In this document: piece after piece, positions 7,858 through 17,368 of the stretch
Layout of the letters: every line of letters begins with the position of its first letter
How positions within the stretch are numbered: the stretch's first letter is position 1
DNA from: Eubacteriales bacterium
Lineage (GTDB): Bacteria > Bacillota > Clostridia > Lachnospirales > Lachnospiraceae
Length of the DNA: 64,000 nucleotides
NCBI GenBank assembly: GCA_030537935.1
Contig: JAUNUY010000004.1
Location: 64,277-128,276 of the forward strand
Direction of reading: 5' to 3'
Made by a program: the position numbers and the translations under genes
Notes under the pieces: generated by a model
What the model saw: the letters and a program-made list of their open reading frames with translations, nothing else
Database searches by the model: none
What the model was told of the DNA's origin: nothing

Positions 7858-10137
7858 CTAGGACGAGCAACTGGTACATTCATCCAGCTCCAGCGACCGG
7901 TTACGAATGTAGTAGATGGTTTTTACGCCCTGTTCATAGCAGGCGATATACATGTCCAGAATCTCTTTGGCACTGCGTTCCGGCGTGATATAGAGGTTGA
8001 ATGATTGCGCCTGGTCAACGTGGCGGGAGCGAACGCCGCAGGCCCGGATACTCCACTGCTGGTCGATGGTATGCGCTTCTTTATACAGCCAGAAGTTTTC
8101 TTTGGATAGGTCGGGGGCCGTCTTCGGCGTAAAGTTCCCCTTTTTCTCCTCAATGAAGAATTTTTGGAAGATGGGGTCTACACCGGCAGTCGTATTAGCG
8201 ATGTTGGACGTGCTGCCCGTCGGTGCAATGGCCATCAAATAGCCGTTACGCAAGCCGTGTTCACGGACCTCTGCAGCCAGTGCCAGCCAGCGGTCGCTCT
8301 CGTAGTGTCGTTTTTCGAAGTAGGCACCTGTTTCCCAATCGGAACCGGCAAAGGCGGGATAACGGCCCTTTTCCTTTGCCAATTCCATGGACGCCTTGAT
8401 GGCATAGTAGGCGATGTCCTCATAGAGTTCGTCCGCAGCCCGGATATGTTCTTCGGATTCCCAGGTGATACCGCGGTTCACCAAATAGTGATGATAGCCG
8501 CTGGTACCCAGACCGATGGCGCGGTATTTGCCGGCCGTCAGTTCCGCCTCTTTGACGGGGAACTGATTCAGGGTAATGACGTTATCCGCCATACGTACTT
8601 GCAGGGCGATATTCTCTTCCAGTTCCGCCCGGTCAATCCGTCCCAGATTGACGGAGTTGAGGTTACAGGTGACCATGTCTCCCGGTCGGCTGATATCGTG
8701 TACCATGCCGTCCTCGTAACGGGTTTCTTCATACGTACTGAAGCCGACATTTTGTGCAATTTCATGACAGAGGTTGGATGCATAAATCATGCCGGCGTGT
8801 TTGTTCGGATTGGCGGCATTGACCGTGTCACGGAAAAAGATGAAGGGTGTGCCCGTTTCCACGGCACTCTTCATGATTTTCTTCATGATATCCAGTGCTG
8901 CGATTTCAATTCGTCCCAAGTTTTCATTTGCTTCACACGCGAGGTAACGTTCCGTGAACGCCTTGTTTTCACCGTCATCATAAAAATCTTCGAGGTGGTA
9001 GCCCATCACCTGTTTGACCTCATGTGGGTCGAAGAGAGAGAAGTTCTCACGCCGTTTCAGCCGTTCCATAAAAAGGTTCGGAATGGAAACGGAGGGGAAG
9101 ATATCGTGGGCCTTTCGCCGATCATCGCCGTTGTTCGTCCGTATATCGATGAATTCGTACAGGTCCTTGTGCCAGAGGTCCAAGGTGACCGTCGCCCCGC
9201 CTTTTCGTTTGCCCAACTGATCTACGGCCACGGCCGTATCGTTGTAGAGACGAATCCATGGGATGACCCCGCCGGAGGCATTTTTATAGCCGCGGATGCT
9301 GCTGTTGAGGGCCCGCACCTTGCCCAGGTAGATGCCGAGTGCTCCGCCGTGTTTGCTCACCAGGGAAAACTTCGTATTGACATCATAGATGGAACGGAGG
9401 TTGTCTCCTACGCCGGCAATGAAACAGGATGAAAGCTGATGATAGGGTGTACCCGCATTTGCCATGGTCGGCGTTGCTACGGTCATTTTCAGATTGCTCA
9501 TCAGGTCATAGAACTTCTTTGCGTATTCGACCTTCCGGTCTCCCTCGGGAATGGCCAGATGCATGGCGATGGTCATGAAACGCTCCTGCGGCAGTTCGTA
9601 GACCTCATGATGAAAGCCCTTCACCAGATAGCGTTCGGAAAGGAGTTTTACGCCTTCGTAATTAAAGAGATAGTCCCGTTTCGGTTCGATGTAGTCGCCC
9701 AATGCTTCAATTTCGTCGAAGGAGTAAGCCTCTTTCAGGTAGCTGCCGTAACCGCCGATGTCCGTCAGCATGTCAACGAGGTGGTTAAAATTACCGTAGC
9801 CGAAGGCCTTGTATTTCCGCGTGATGGCGGCCTCTTTGTACAAGTCGAAAAGGTAAAGACGTGCCGCCACGTACTGCCAGTTCTGATTCATGAGATTGAC
9901 TTCGTTGCCGAATTCATCCGTCGTCTTACGGATGACTTTTTCGATGGCCGCTTGAATCAAAATCTTCTGAATGACTTTCGTGCTCATGCCGTCCTGGAAC
10001 TGAATTTTCGCATCCAGCTCAAGCTCCAGAGGGTCGCAGTCTTCCAGACCCAGGCAGGCGAATGCCGCCATCTTTTTCGTTTTTTCCACGCTCAGCGGTT
10101 CGTAACGACCGTCTCGCTTTTGTATCATGATATTCAT
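7858..10137 (-). CDS. nrdA: Class I ribonucleoside-diphosphate reductase, alpha subunit
   Basis: 759 residues, the length of E. coli NrdA. An N-terminal ATP-cone (about 4-95) provides dATP feedback control. The catalytic domain follows, with NAGTPYHQLSSC supplying the first active-site cysteine and the NLCHE segment (SNLCHEIA) the thiyl-radical cysteine, as known for the family. The C-terminus ends ECTSCSS-like (CTSCSS), the CxxC pair re-reduced by thioredoxin or glutaredoxin. GAAGGAG stands 9 nt before the ATG. The upstream NrdR box indicates repression by NrdR. An oxygen-dependent enzyme beside an anaerobic one (nrdDG) suggests the organism meets oxygen at times. Confidence 0.95.
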   Translation of the reverse strand: MNIMIQKRDGRYEPLSVEKTKKMAAFACLGLEDCDPLELELDAKIQFQDGMSTKVIQKILIQAAIEKVIRKTTDEFGNEVNLMNQNWQYVAARLYLFDLYKEAAITRKYKAFGYGNFNHLVDMLTDIGGYGSYLKEAYSFDEIEALGDYIEPKRDYLFNYEGVKLLSERYLVKGFHHEVYELPQERFMTIAMHLAIPEGDRKVEYAKKFYDLMSNLKMTVATPTMANAGTPYHQLSSCFIAGVGDNLRSIYDVNTKFSLVSKHGGALGIYLGKVRALNSSIRGYKNASGGVIPWIRLYNDTAVAVDQLGKRKGGATVTLDLWHKDLYEFIDIRTNNGDDRRKAHDIFPSVSIPNLFMERLKRRENFSLFDPHEVKQVMGYHLEDFYDDGENKAFTERYLACEANENLGRIEIAALDIMKKIMKSAVETGTPFIFFRDTVNAANPNKHAGMIYASNLCHEIAQNVGFSTYEETRYEDGMVHDISRPGDMVTCNLNSVNLGRIDRAELEENIALQVRMADNVITLNQFPVKEAELTAGKYRAIGLGTSGYHHYLVNRGITWESEEHIRAADELYEDIAYYAIKASMELAKEKGRYPAFAGSDWETGAYFEKRHYESDRWLALAAEVREHGLRNGYLMAIAPTGSTSNIANTTAGVDPIFQKFFIEEKKGNFTPKTAPDLSKENFWLYKEAHTIDQQWSIRACGVRSRHVDQAQSFNLYITPERSAKEILDMYIACYEQGVKTIYYIRNRSLELDECTSCSS

Positions 10138-10205
10138 AACCGATGTCTCCTTCTATTTACGGTCCGTGTCCGGCAGTGCCCTTCGGCACGACCGCGGTTG
10201 TAGCA

Positions 10206-10234
10206 AGTGTAGCATTATCGAGCGGTATTTGCAA
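10206..10234 (-). promoter_or_regulatory. Candidate promoter for nrdAB
   Basis: On the minus strand TTGCAA, a 17-bp spacer and TACACT, about 70 nt before the nrdA start. The match to consensus is moderate (4 of 6 in each hexamer); the NrdR boxes would then lie just upstream rather than inside it. Confidence 0.4.
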
Positions 10235-10239
10235 GGGAA

Positions 10240-10287
10240 ATATACTGTATATGGGTATTGTTATTTATCTGACACAATATATAGTGT
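10240..10287. promoter_or_regulatory. NrdR box pair upstream of nrdAB
   Basis: ACACAATATATAGTGT at 10272-10287 matches the known NrdR consensus (ACACWATATATWGTGT) perfectly. A degenerate copy, ATATACTGTATATGGG at 10240-10255 (9 of 16), lies 32 bp away; pairs spaced about 31-32 bp are typical of NrdR targets. Confidence 0.85.
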
Positions 10288-10490
10288 GGGCAAAGGGAAT
10301 CATTCTCCTCAGAGAAGATAACGGATAAACCCTTATGACAAGGGGAATGATCGCGGATTGTTATCCTTCGGGACGGTGCACCGGGGAATAATTCCACGGA
10401 ATTTCATAGTATTCGGTCCCCGGATATGGTAAAATGGCGTATAAGAAAGATATAAACGATTGCCGATTGTATTGGGAAACGGAGTCGATA

Positions 10491-11090
10491 ATGATAAAGA
10501 AAATATTGCGAAGCATCCTCATTCTGATTGTCGTCGGAATGATATTTTGCTTCGGTATCGTGGTATATATTAAACGTTCGACAGCACATCAGCTGGTGGA
10601 GAATATGGAAGACATCAACAAGGAAATCTTTTCCACGGCATTGATTTTAGGGGCTTCCGTCCGGGACGGTGAGCCGTCGCCCATGCTTCGGGATCGGTTG
10701 GATGCGGGGATTGCTTTGTACCGGGCGGGAAAAGTGCGCCGTCTCATGATGAGCGGTGACGGCAGAAGTCCCTATTATAATGAGGTGCGCGTCATGCGTC
10801 GGTACGCCTTGGTACAGGGCGTCGAAGCGGCGGATATCATGGTTGACCCGGAGGGCGTTTCGACCTTTGAGTCCATCCGTCGTTTGAAGGACGCCTTTGC
10901 GTTGGACAATGTCATCATCGTATCACAGCAGTTTCATCTGCCCCGGGCACTCTATATCGCCAATCGGTTGGGTATTGTCGCCATCGCCTATCCTGCGGAA
11001 GACATTCCGTATGACGATTTAAGCTATTTGTATTTGCGGGATAGTGCGGCATCGGTAAAAGAATTTTTTAAATTGCTGACGGGGTGGTAG
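10491..11090 (+). CDS. SanA/YdcF-like DUF218 membrane-anchored protein
   Basis: 199 residues from the ATG at 10491, 6 nt after GGAG; the open frame extends back to 10434 but without a ribosome site. One N-terminal transmembrane helix (about residues 5-25, ILILIVVGMIFCF) anchors an outward domain of the DUF218 type with ILGASVRDGEPS near 45, SGDGR near 88 and SQQFHLPRAL near 148. SanA relatives affect envelope permeability and vancomycin tolerance in Enterobacteria, but the reaction is unknown. The next gene starts 2 nt after its stop. Confidence 0.83.
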   Translation: MIKKILRSILILIVVGMIFCFGIVVYIKRSTAHQLVENMEDINKEIFSTALILGASVRDGEPSPMLRDRLDAGIALYRAGKVRRLMMSGDGRSPYYNEVRVMRRYALVQGVEAADIMVDPEGVSTFESIRRLKDAFALDNVIIVSQQFHLPRALYIANRLGIVAIAYPAEDIPYDDLSYLYLRDSAASVKEFFKLLTGW

Positions 11091-11092
11091 TC

Positions 11093-11713
11093 ATGGGAGA
11101 ACGATACGATTATTATCGATATTTCGAGACGGTGATGTCTTGTTGTATCGGTCAACGGAATATGCTGGCCTATGCCATGAATCATATTGAGGGGTTGGAT
11201 TTGAAGGCCCATGCCGAAGCCATGCATGAGATTGAGCATGGTGCGGATGAGCTGAAGCGGGAGATGACGGGGCGTCTGTTGCGTGAGTTTATTCCCGCCA
11301 TCGAACGGGATGACCTTCTGACCATGGCCAATCTGATGGAATTGGCCATTGACGGGATGGAAGAAATCATGAAGGCCATTCGCATTCACGACATTCGACA
11401 TTTCGATGAGACGGCACGGCAGTTCATGGATATTTTGAGCCGGTGCGTGGATGCACTGGCGTGTGTGATAACGCAGCTGCGTGAGTTTAAGACGGGGGAA
11501 CGCATCAATGAATGTATTGAAGCGGTCAAGACCGTGGAACGGGAGGGGGATGTCCTCTATCTGGAGGCGTTGACCGCCCTGTATGCGGAGCGGTCACCGG
11601 ACATCTACGACGTATTGGCGCGTAATGCGTTAATCGAGGCATTCGAGATGGCCTTGAATGCCTGTGAGAAGGTGGCCCATTACGTGGAAGTCGTGCGGAT
11701 TAAGAATATCTGA
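11093..11713 (+). CDS. DUF47 family (PhoU-like) protein
   Basis: 206 residues, mostly alpha-helical with acidic/histidine clusters (AMHEIEHGADELKR near 42-55; VEREGD near 145), which match the DUF47 family, relatives of PhoU that often act with Pit phosphate transporters. No transporter gene is adjacent, so the partner is unknown. The ATG at 11093 has GGGGTGG 5 nt upstream; a GTG three codons earlier, overlapping the previous stop, is the alternative start. It probably forms an operon with the SanA-like gene and ispG. Confidence 0.82.
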   Translation: MGERYDYYRYFETVMSCCIGQRNMLAYAMNHIEGLDLKAHAEAMHEIEHGADELKREMTGRLLREFIPAIERDDLLTMANLMELAIDGMEEIMKAIRIHDIRHFDETARQFMDILSRCVDALACVITQLREFKTGERINECIEAVKTVEREGDVLYLEALTALYAERSPDIYDVLARNALIEAFEMALNACEKVAHYVEVVRIKNI

Positions 11714-11731
11714 CGACGGGAGAAGGTTGGT

Positions 11732-12784
11732 ATGCGAAGAAAAACGAGAACGATACAAATCGGCAATCGATTGATCGGCGGAGCACATCCGATACTCATT
11801 CAATCCATGTGCAATACGAAGACGCATGACGTGGCGGCGACGGTGGCACAGATTCATGCATTGGAGCGGGTCGGTTGCGAGATGGTACGTGTTGCCGTGC
11901 CGAATCGGAAGGCGGCGGATGCCTTGGCGGCGATTCGACGGCAGATTCACATTCCGCTGGTGGCGGATATTCATTTCGACTACAAGTTGGCGCTTCGGGC
12001 CATGGACAGCGTGGACAAGTTGCGCATCAATCCCGGCAATATCGGGCATGAAGATCGGGTGCGGGCCGTCATCGATAAGGCGAAGGAGCGGCGGATTCCG
12101 ATTCGCATCGGTGTCAATTCGGGTTCCCTCAGCAAGGATATCCTGGAGAGAGACGGGGGCGTCACGGCGGCGGGGCTCGCCGAAAGTGCTTTGCGGGAGA
12201 TTGCCGTTTTCGAGAAATATGATTATGATAATTTCGTTTTATCCGTCAAGTCTTCCGATGTTCGGATGGCGGTGGCGGCGCACGAGATTCTGGCACGAAA
12301 GACGGACTGTCCATTGCATATCGGCATTACGGAAAGCGGTACGGTACGCAGCGGCACCATAAAATCTTCCGTCGGTCTGGGCATCTTACTGCATCAGGGC
12401 ATCGGCGATACCATTCGTGTTTCTCTTACGGGAGACCCCGTGGCGGAAATCGGCGTGGCAAAACGGATACTGCGGAGTCTGGGTCTGCGAAAGGGCGGCG
12501 TCGAAGTCGTTTCCTGTCCAACTTGCGGTCGGACGGCCATCGATTTGATTCCTCTGGCAGAGGCCGTGGAAGATATGGTTGCCGATTTGGATATTGAATT
12601 GAAGGTCGCGGTGATGGGTTGCGTTGTGAACGGACCCGGCGAGGCGCGGGAAGCGGATATAGGGATTGCCGGCGGTAACGGCGTCGGCGTCATCATCAAG
12701 CGCGGGGAAATTCTGAAAAAAGTACGGGAGGAGGAGCTCCTGAGTACATTACGGGCGGAGATTTTGAATTGGAGGGAAGAATGA
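11732..12784 (+). CDS. ispG: 4-hydroxy-3-methylbut-2-enyl-diphosphate synthase
   Basis: 350 residues; the [4Fe-4S] enzyme of the MEP isoprenoid pathway that reduces MEcPP to HMBPP. It opens with the TIM-barrel segments LIQSMCNT and VADIHFDYKLAL and closes with the cluster-binding region: CPTCGR near 260 and GCVVNGPGEA near 295, followed by the AGG(N)G segment. Ribosome site GGAGAAGG precedes the ATG. It overlaps the polC start codon (ATGA). Confidence 0.95.
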   Translation: MRRKTRTIQIGNRLIGGAHPILIQSMCNTKTHDVAATVAQIHALERVGCEMVRVAVPNRKAADALAAIRRQIHIPLVADIHFDYKLALRAMDSVDKLRINPGNIGHEDRVRAVIDKAKERRIPIRIGVNSGSLSKDILERDGGVTAAGLAESALREIAVFEKYDYDNFVLSVKSSDVRMAVAAHEILARKTDCPLHIGITESGTVRSGTIKSSVGLGILLHQGIGDTIRVSLTGDPVAEIGVAKRILRSLGLRKGGVEVVSCPTCGRTAIDLIPLAEAVEDMVADLDIELKVAVMGCVVNGPGEAREADIGIAGGNGVGVIIKRGEILKKVREEELLSTLRAEILNWREE

Positions 12785-15700
12785 GGCGACCGTTTTCGGC
12801 GGTATTCCATACGTTGAAGCCGAAACCGCGGCATGTGTCGATAATCGAGCATCTACAGGTGGAGAGAATTCAATCGGACGCAAACTACAGTTACTTGCGC
12901 GTGCATGTCGTGGCGGATGTTCTGATTCCGAAGGCGGAACTGAACGACCTGGCCGCGTACATGGAAGCGGCGTTTTCCCGCCACATTATACTAGAGGAGC
13001 GTTACGAATTGCCGGGCGATCATGGTTTGGCGGCGGTCTACGCGGTTTATAAAGAAGATATCGGAGAGTCACTGCGGCGGGAAGGCGTCTTGATGCAGCG
13101 GCTTTTTTCTGATGCCGAATTTTCCTTTTCGGAAGAAGATTGTTGCCTGATTCGGATTCCGGAGCGGTTCGCCTATACGATGCGGGCACCTCGGTTGAAA
13201 GAGATTCTGGAAGATTTGTTTCAGCGTCGTTTCGGTTTGACGGCGGATATCCGTTTTGAATTTACACCCGTATCGGATGATGAAACGGGGACGCACCATA
13301 CGGCACCCGGTCTGACGGCCGATTTAATGGCTTACGGCCGTCCGGCAGCGGCATCCGCAGAGAAGGCGGAAAAGACGGCGGTGTCTACGGTAAAGACGGA
13401 AACGGCCGCACGGGTCAGTGAAAAGAAGTCGGCGGACAAGGGGCGTCGCCGCGCACCGGCATCAGGTCTGTGCTATGGCTCAAGCGTGGACGGGACGAAG
13501 ATTCGTCTGGTTGATGCGGATGAATTGAGCGGTATCTACGTGATGGACGTGATGATATTCGCCGTCGACGATGAGCGGAAAACCCGTAACGGGTCGCACA
13601 TCGTCATCTTCAACATGACCGATTTCACGGACAGCATGGCGGGCAAGATGTTTGTTGCGGAAGATGAGCTGCCGGCGGTTCGCGCCTTCCTGCACAAGGG
13701 GAGCTTCTTGCGGATAAAGGGTCGTATCGACTATGACGGCTACGAGCAGGAAATTATGTTGACGAAGGTGCTCGGCATAAAGACCATTGAGCCATTCGAC
13801 GTGCAGCGTACGGATCAGGCACCGGTCAAGCGAATCGAGTTATCCGCCCGGACGAAGATGAGTAAGATGCAGGCCGTATCGGATGTAAAAGACTTGATTG
13901 AAACCGCCAAACGCTGGGGGCATCCGGCCTTGGGGATTGCGGATATCGGCGTAGTACACGCCTTTCCCGATGCGATGCACGCTGCCGGTGATTTTCCCGT
14001 CATCTACGGAATGAGTGCGAACATGGTAGATGATGCCGTCTCCATTATTCAGGATGCGGGGGATGAGTCATTCGACCATGACGTGGTCGTTTTTGACTTG
14101 GAAACGACCGGTCTACATGCCGGCTATGATAAAATCATCGAAATCGGCGCCGTTCGCATCAGCGGGGGCGAGATTCAGCCGGACGGTTTTCAGACCTTCG
14201 TGAATCCACATCAACCGCTGCCCTACCATATCATCCGTCTGACCGACATTCATGATAAGGATTTGGCCGGTGCGCCGGAACCGGAAGAAGCGTTGCGGCG
14301 TTTTCGAACGTTTTGTGACGGGGCGGTCCTGGCGGCACACAATGCCTCCTTTGATATGAGTTTCATTAAAAAACACGGCGCGGATTGCGGCATTGACTTC
14401 AACCTGCCGGTCATTGATACATTGACCATGGCACGACGATTGTTGAAGACGGTCCGCACGTATCGTTTGGGGACGCTTGCCAAGCATTTCAAGATTTCGT
14501 TGGAGAATGCCCATCGTGCATTGGATGATGCACGGGCTACGGCGGGCGTCTATCTCAAACTGGCGGAAATGGCCCGCAAAGAAGGCGTTGAGACGATGGC
14601 CGATTTGTCCGGCATCCTGCGTCTGCGAGACGAAGAGATCAACAAGATGATGCCGGGGGATGTGAGTCTGCTCGTACAAAACGAGGTCGGTCGCGTCAAT
14701 CTCTATACCTTGGTCTCCGCGTCCCATCTGTACCATTTTGAAAAGGTGGCGAAGATGCCGAAGTCCCTGATTGCGAAGCATCGGGCAGGTCTCCTCATCG
14801 GCAGCGGTACGGCCGACGGAGCCTTTCAACAGGCGCTCCTGGCCGGGAACATCCGTTCGCCGGAGGAGCTGGTATCATTTTACGATTATCTTGAGGTGCA
14901 GCCGCCGGAATTATATTTGGCGGATGCGGACAGCTTCGATACGAAAGAAAAAGTGGAACGTCACATCCGGACAATCGTGGAGATGGGGGAGAAGTACGGC
15001 TTACCCGTCGTGGCAACCGGCGATGTTCGCTTTTTGGAACCGTCGGATGATATTTACCGCCGAATTATTCGTTACGGTGATAAGGGGGCGGGTCGACGTG
15101 AAAAATTTGCGCCGGCATATTTTCGGACCACGGATGAGATGCTCGCATCATTTTCCTTTCTCGGTGAACGAAAGGCGCGGGAAATCGTGGTGGAGAACAC
15201 GCATAAGATTTTTCATCGATTGGAAAACGTGTCCCCGATTATGGCGGGCACCTTCCCGCCGGAGATTGAAAATTCGGACAAGACGTTGCGTGAAATCTGT
15301 TTCAAGCGGGCGGTTGAAATCTACGGCCCCGAATTACCGGAACCGGTTCGTCATCGTCTGGAACGGGAACTGGACTCCATCATCGGCAACGGTTTTGCCG
15401 TCATGTACATCATTGCGGAGAAGTTGGTAAAACGTTCCAATGACGCCGGCTACCTGGTCGGCTCACGCGGTTCGGTCGGTTCGTCTTTCGTTGCGACGAT
15501 GGCGGGGATTACGGAGGTGAATCCCCTGCCGCCACATTACTATTGCCCGGCTTGCCATTATCATGAATTTGATTCCGAACTGCTGCGAGAATATCAAGGG
15601 CTGGTCGGTTGTGACCTGCCGGCACGGGATTGTCCGACCTGTGGCGGGCCGTTGTGTCGGGAAGGTTTTGACATTCCTTTTGAAACCTTCCTCGGCTTTA

Positions 15701-17145
15701 AGGGCAATAAGGAGCCGGACATCGACTTGAACTTTTCCGGTGAGTATCAATCTCGGGCCCATGAAGAGACGGAAAATATCTTCGGCAAAGGGCAGACCTT
15801 TCGGGCGGGGACCATCTCGGGCGTGAAGGAGAAGACGGCCTTCGGTTATGTACGCGGTTATCTGGAAGAGATGGGCATTGTGAAGCGTAAGGCGGAGATG
15901 TTGCGTTTGGCGAAGGGTGTTGAAGGGGTCAAGCGGACGACGGGTCAGCACCCCGGCGGTATCATCGTCCTGCCCATGGGGCAGGATATCAATCGTTTTA
16001 CGCCGGTACAGAGGCCGGCGGATGAGCCGAATTCCCCCATCGTGACAACGCATTTCGACTATCATTCCATTGAGCACAATCTCTTAAAGCTGGACATCCT
16101 CGGTCATGACGATCCGACCATGATTCGTCGATTGGAGCAGTTGACAGGTCTGGATGCGAGAGAAATTCCCCTGGACGAGCCGAAGGTGATGAGTATCTTT
16201 CATTCACCGGCGGCCTTGGGCGTGCAGCCATCGGAGATTATGGATTGTCCCGTCGGCTGTCGGGGTATTCCGGAGTTCGGTACGGAGTTTACCATCCAGA
16301 TGGTCGTGGACACGCAACCGCAGACGTTTTCGGATTTGATTAACATCTCCGGCCTCAGTCACGGAACGGACGTGTGGGTCGGGAATGCGAAAGATCTCAT
16401 CGCCGCGGGAACTGCGACCATCCGGGAGTGTATCTGCACCCGGGATGCCATCATGACCTTTTTGATTGCAAAGGGCATGGATAACGAGCAAGCCTTTACC
16501 ATCATGGAGAGTGTCCGGAAAGGTAAGGGGCTGCGTCCGGAGTGGGAAGAGATGATGCGTGAATCGGGTGTGTCGGAATGGTATATTGAATCCTGTAAAA
16601 AGATTAAATACATGTTTCCGAAGGCTCATGCGGTGGCTTATGTCATGATGGGTTACCGGATTGCTTATTTCAAGGTCTACCATCCGCTGGCGTACTATGC
16701 GGCCTTCTTTTCCATCCGTGCCAAGACCTTCAATTACGGTCTGATGTGCCGGGGGAAGGCGACCGTCGAGGCGAACATCGCCACCTACGAGGCTTTGACG
16801 CGACCGACGGCATCGGAAAAGGACACCCTGCGTGACTTGTACATGGTACAGGAGTTTTATGCGCGCGGTTTCGAATTTGCGGACATCAATCTCTATGATG
16901 TGCATGCGACCGACTTTCAGATTATCGACGGCCGGGTTATGCCTTCTCTGTCGGTGATTGATGGCATGGGGATGGCGGCGGCCACTGCGGTGATGGCAGA
17001 GGCGAAGCGACAGAAATTTTTATCGAAGGAAGATTTGAAAACGCGTTGTCGTCTCTCGGTTACGACGATTGAACTGATGGATAAATATGGTATAATATCA
17101 GAACTGAAGGAAAGCAATCAGGCATCGATATTCGACTATATGTGA
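12781..17145 (+). CDS. polC: DNA polymerase III alpha subunit, Gram-positive type PolC
   Basis: 1454 residues from the ATG at 12781 (GGAGG 5 nt before; a TTG four codons earlier is less likely). Order: N-terminal domain, OB-fold (about 225-345), PHP domain split by a DEDD 3'-5' exonuclease (FDLETTG about 438-444; HNASFDMSF; HRALDDARAT), then the polymerase with a four-cysteine zinc motif (CPAC near 921, CPTC near 951), catalytic PDIDLNFS (near 980) and LDILGHDDP (near 1104). The exonuclease is intact, so it can proofread. The PHP histidines are all replaced (see findings). It overlaps ispG by 4 bp. A PolC of this kind replicates the chromosome in low-GC Gram-positive bacteria. Confidence 0.97.
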   Translation: MRRPFSAVFHTLKPKPRHVSIIEHLQVERIQSDANYSYLRVHVVADVLIPKAELNDLAAYMEAAFSRHIILEERYELPGDHGLAAVYAVYKEDIGESLRREGVLMQRLFSDAEFSFSEEDCCLIRIPERFAYTMRAPRLKEILEDLFQRRFGLTADIRFEFTPVSDDETGTHHTAPGLTADLMAYGRPAAASAEKAEKTAVSTVKTETAARVSEKKSADKGRRRAPASGLCYGSSVDGTKIRLVDADELSGIYVMDVMIFAVDDERKTRNGSHIVIFNMTDFTDSMAGKMFVAEDELPAVRAFLHKGSFLRIKGRIDYDGYEQEIMLTKVLGIKTIEPFDVQRTDQAPVKRIELSARTKMSKMQAVSDVKDLIETAKRWGHPALGIADIGVVHAFPDAMHAAGDFPVIYGMSANMVDDAVSIIQDAGDESFDHDVVVFDLETTGLHAGYDKIIEIGAVRISGGEIQPDGFQTFVNPHQPLPYHIIRLTDIHDKDLAGAPEPEEALRRFRTFCDGAVLAAHNASFDMSFIKKHGADCGIDFNLPVIDTLTMARRLLKTVRTYRLGTLAKHFKISLENAHRALDDARATAGVYLKLAEMARKEGVETMADLSGILRLRDEEINKMMPGDVSLLVQNEVGRVNLYTLVSASHLYHFEKVAKMPKSLIAKHRAGLLIGSGTADGAFQQALLAGNIRSPEELVSFYDYLEVQPPELYLADADSFDTKEKVERHIRTIVEMGEKYGLPVVATGDVRFLEPSDDIYRRIIRYGDKGAGRREKFAPAYFRTTDEMLASFSFLGERKAREIVVENTHKIFHRLENVSPIMAGTFPPEIENSDKTLREICFKRAVEIYGPELPEPVRHRLERELDSIIGNGFAVMYIIAEKLVKRSNDAGYLVGSRGSVGSSFVATMAGITEVNPLPPHYYCPACHYHEFDSELLREYQGLVGCDLPARDCPTCGGPLCREGFDIPFETFLGFKGNKEPDIDLNFSGEYQSRAHEETENIFGKGQTFRAGTISGVKEKTAFGYVRGYLEEMGIVKRKAEMLRLAKGVEGVKRTTGQHPGGIIVLPMGQDINRFTPVQRPADEPNSPIVTTHFDYHSIEHNLLKLDILGHDDPTMIRRLEQLTGLDAREIPLDEPKVMSIFHSPAALGVQPSEIMDCPVGCRGIPEFGTEFTIQMVVDTQPQTFSDLINISGLSHGTDVWVGNAKDLIAAGTATIRECICTRDAIMTFLIAKGMDNEQAFTIMESVRKGKGLRPEWEEMMRESGVSEWYIESCKKIKYMFPKAHAVAYVMMGYRIAYFKVYHPLAYYAAFFSIRAKTFNYGLMCRGKATVEANIATYEALTRPTASEKDTLRDLYMVQEFYARGFEFADINLYDVHATDFQIIDGRVMPSLSVIDGMGMAAATAVMAEAKRQKFLSKEDLKTRCRLSVTTIELMDKYGIISELKESNQASIFDYM

Positions 17146-17165
17146 TGCCGGAACGGGAGGGAATC

Positions 17166-17357
17166 ATGAAACGGTTTTTTGTGGAAGACTTGGTATGCAA
17201 TCATTGCGTAGAGCGCATTACGAAGGCAATGGAAGAAGAAGGCATGAACGGTCGCGTTCTGCTGGAAGAGCAAATAGTGGAATTAAATGACGAGGTGGAT
17301 GAATCGGCGGCGGAAGAGCTGCTTTTGGATTTGGGATTCACCCCGAAGAAAATATAA
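17166..17357 (+). CDS. Small heavy-metal-associated (CopZ-like) protein
   Basis: 63 residues forming a single HMA ferredoxin-like fold with a CNHC metal motif (CxxC, about residues 10-13) where CopZ and Atx1 proteins bind Cu(I). GGGAGGG lies just upstream of the ATG. No copper ATPase or regulator is nearby; it sits between polC and a peptidase, so metal and partner are uncertain. The acidic character (many Glu) is unusual for a copper chaperone. Confidence 0.75.
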   Translation: MKRFFVEDLVCNHCVERITKAMEEEGMNGRVLLEEQIVELNDEVDESAAEELLLDLGFTPKKI

Positions 17358-17368
17358 CGGAGGTGTCA

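Noticed and set aside
6801..10137. nrdAB as foreign or contaminating sequence in an anaerobe
   Set aside because: Codon use matches the neighbours, the operon has host-like ribosome sites, and it shares NrdR boxes with nrdDG.
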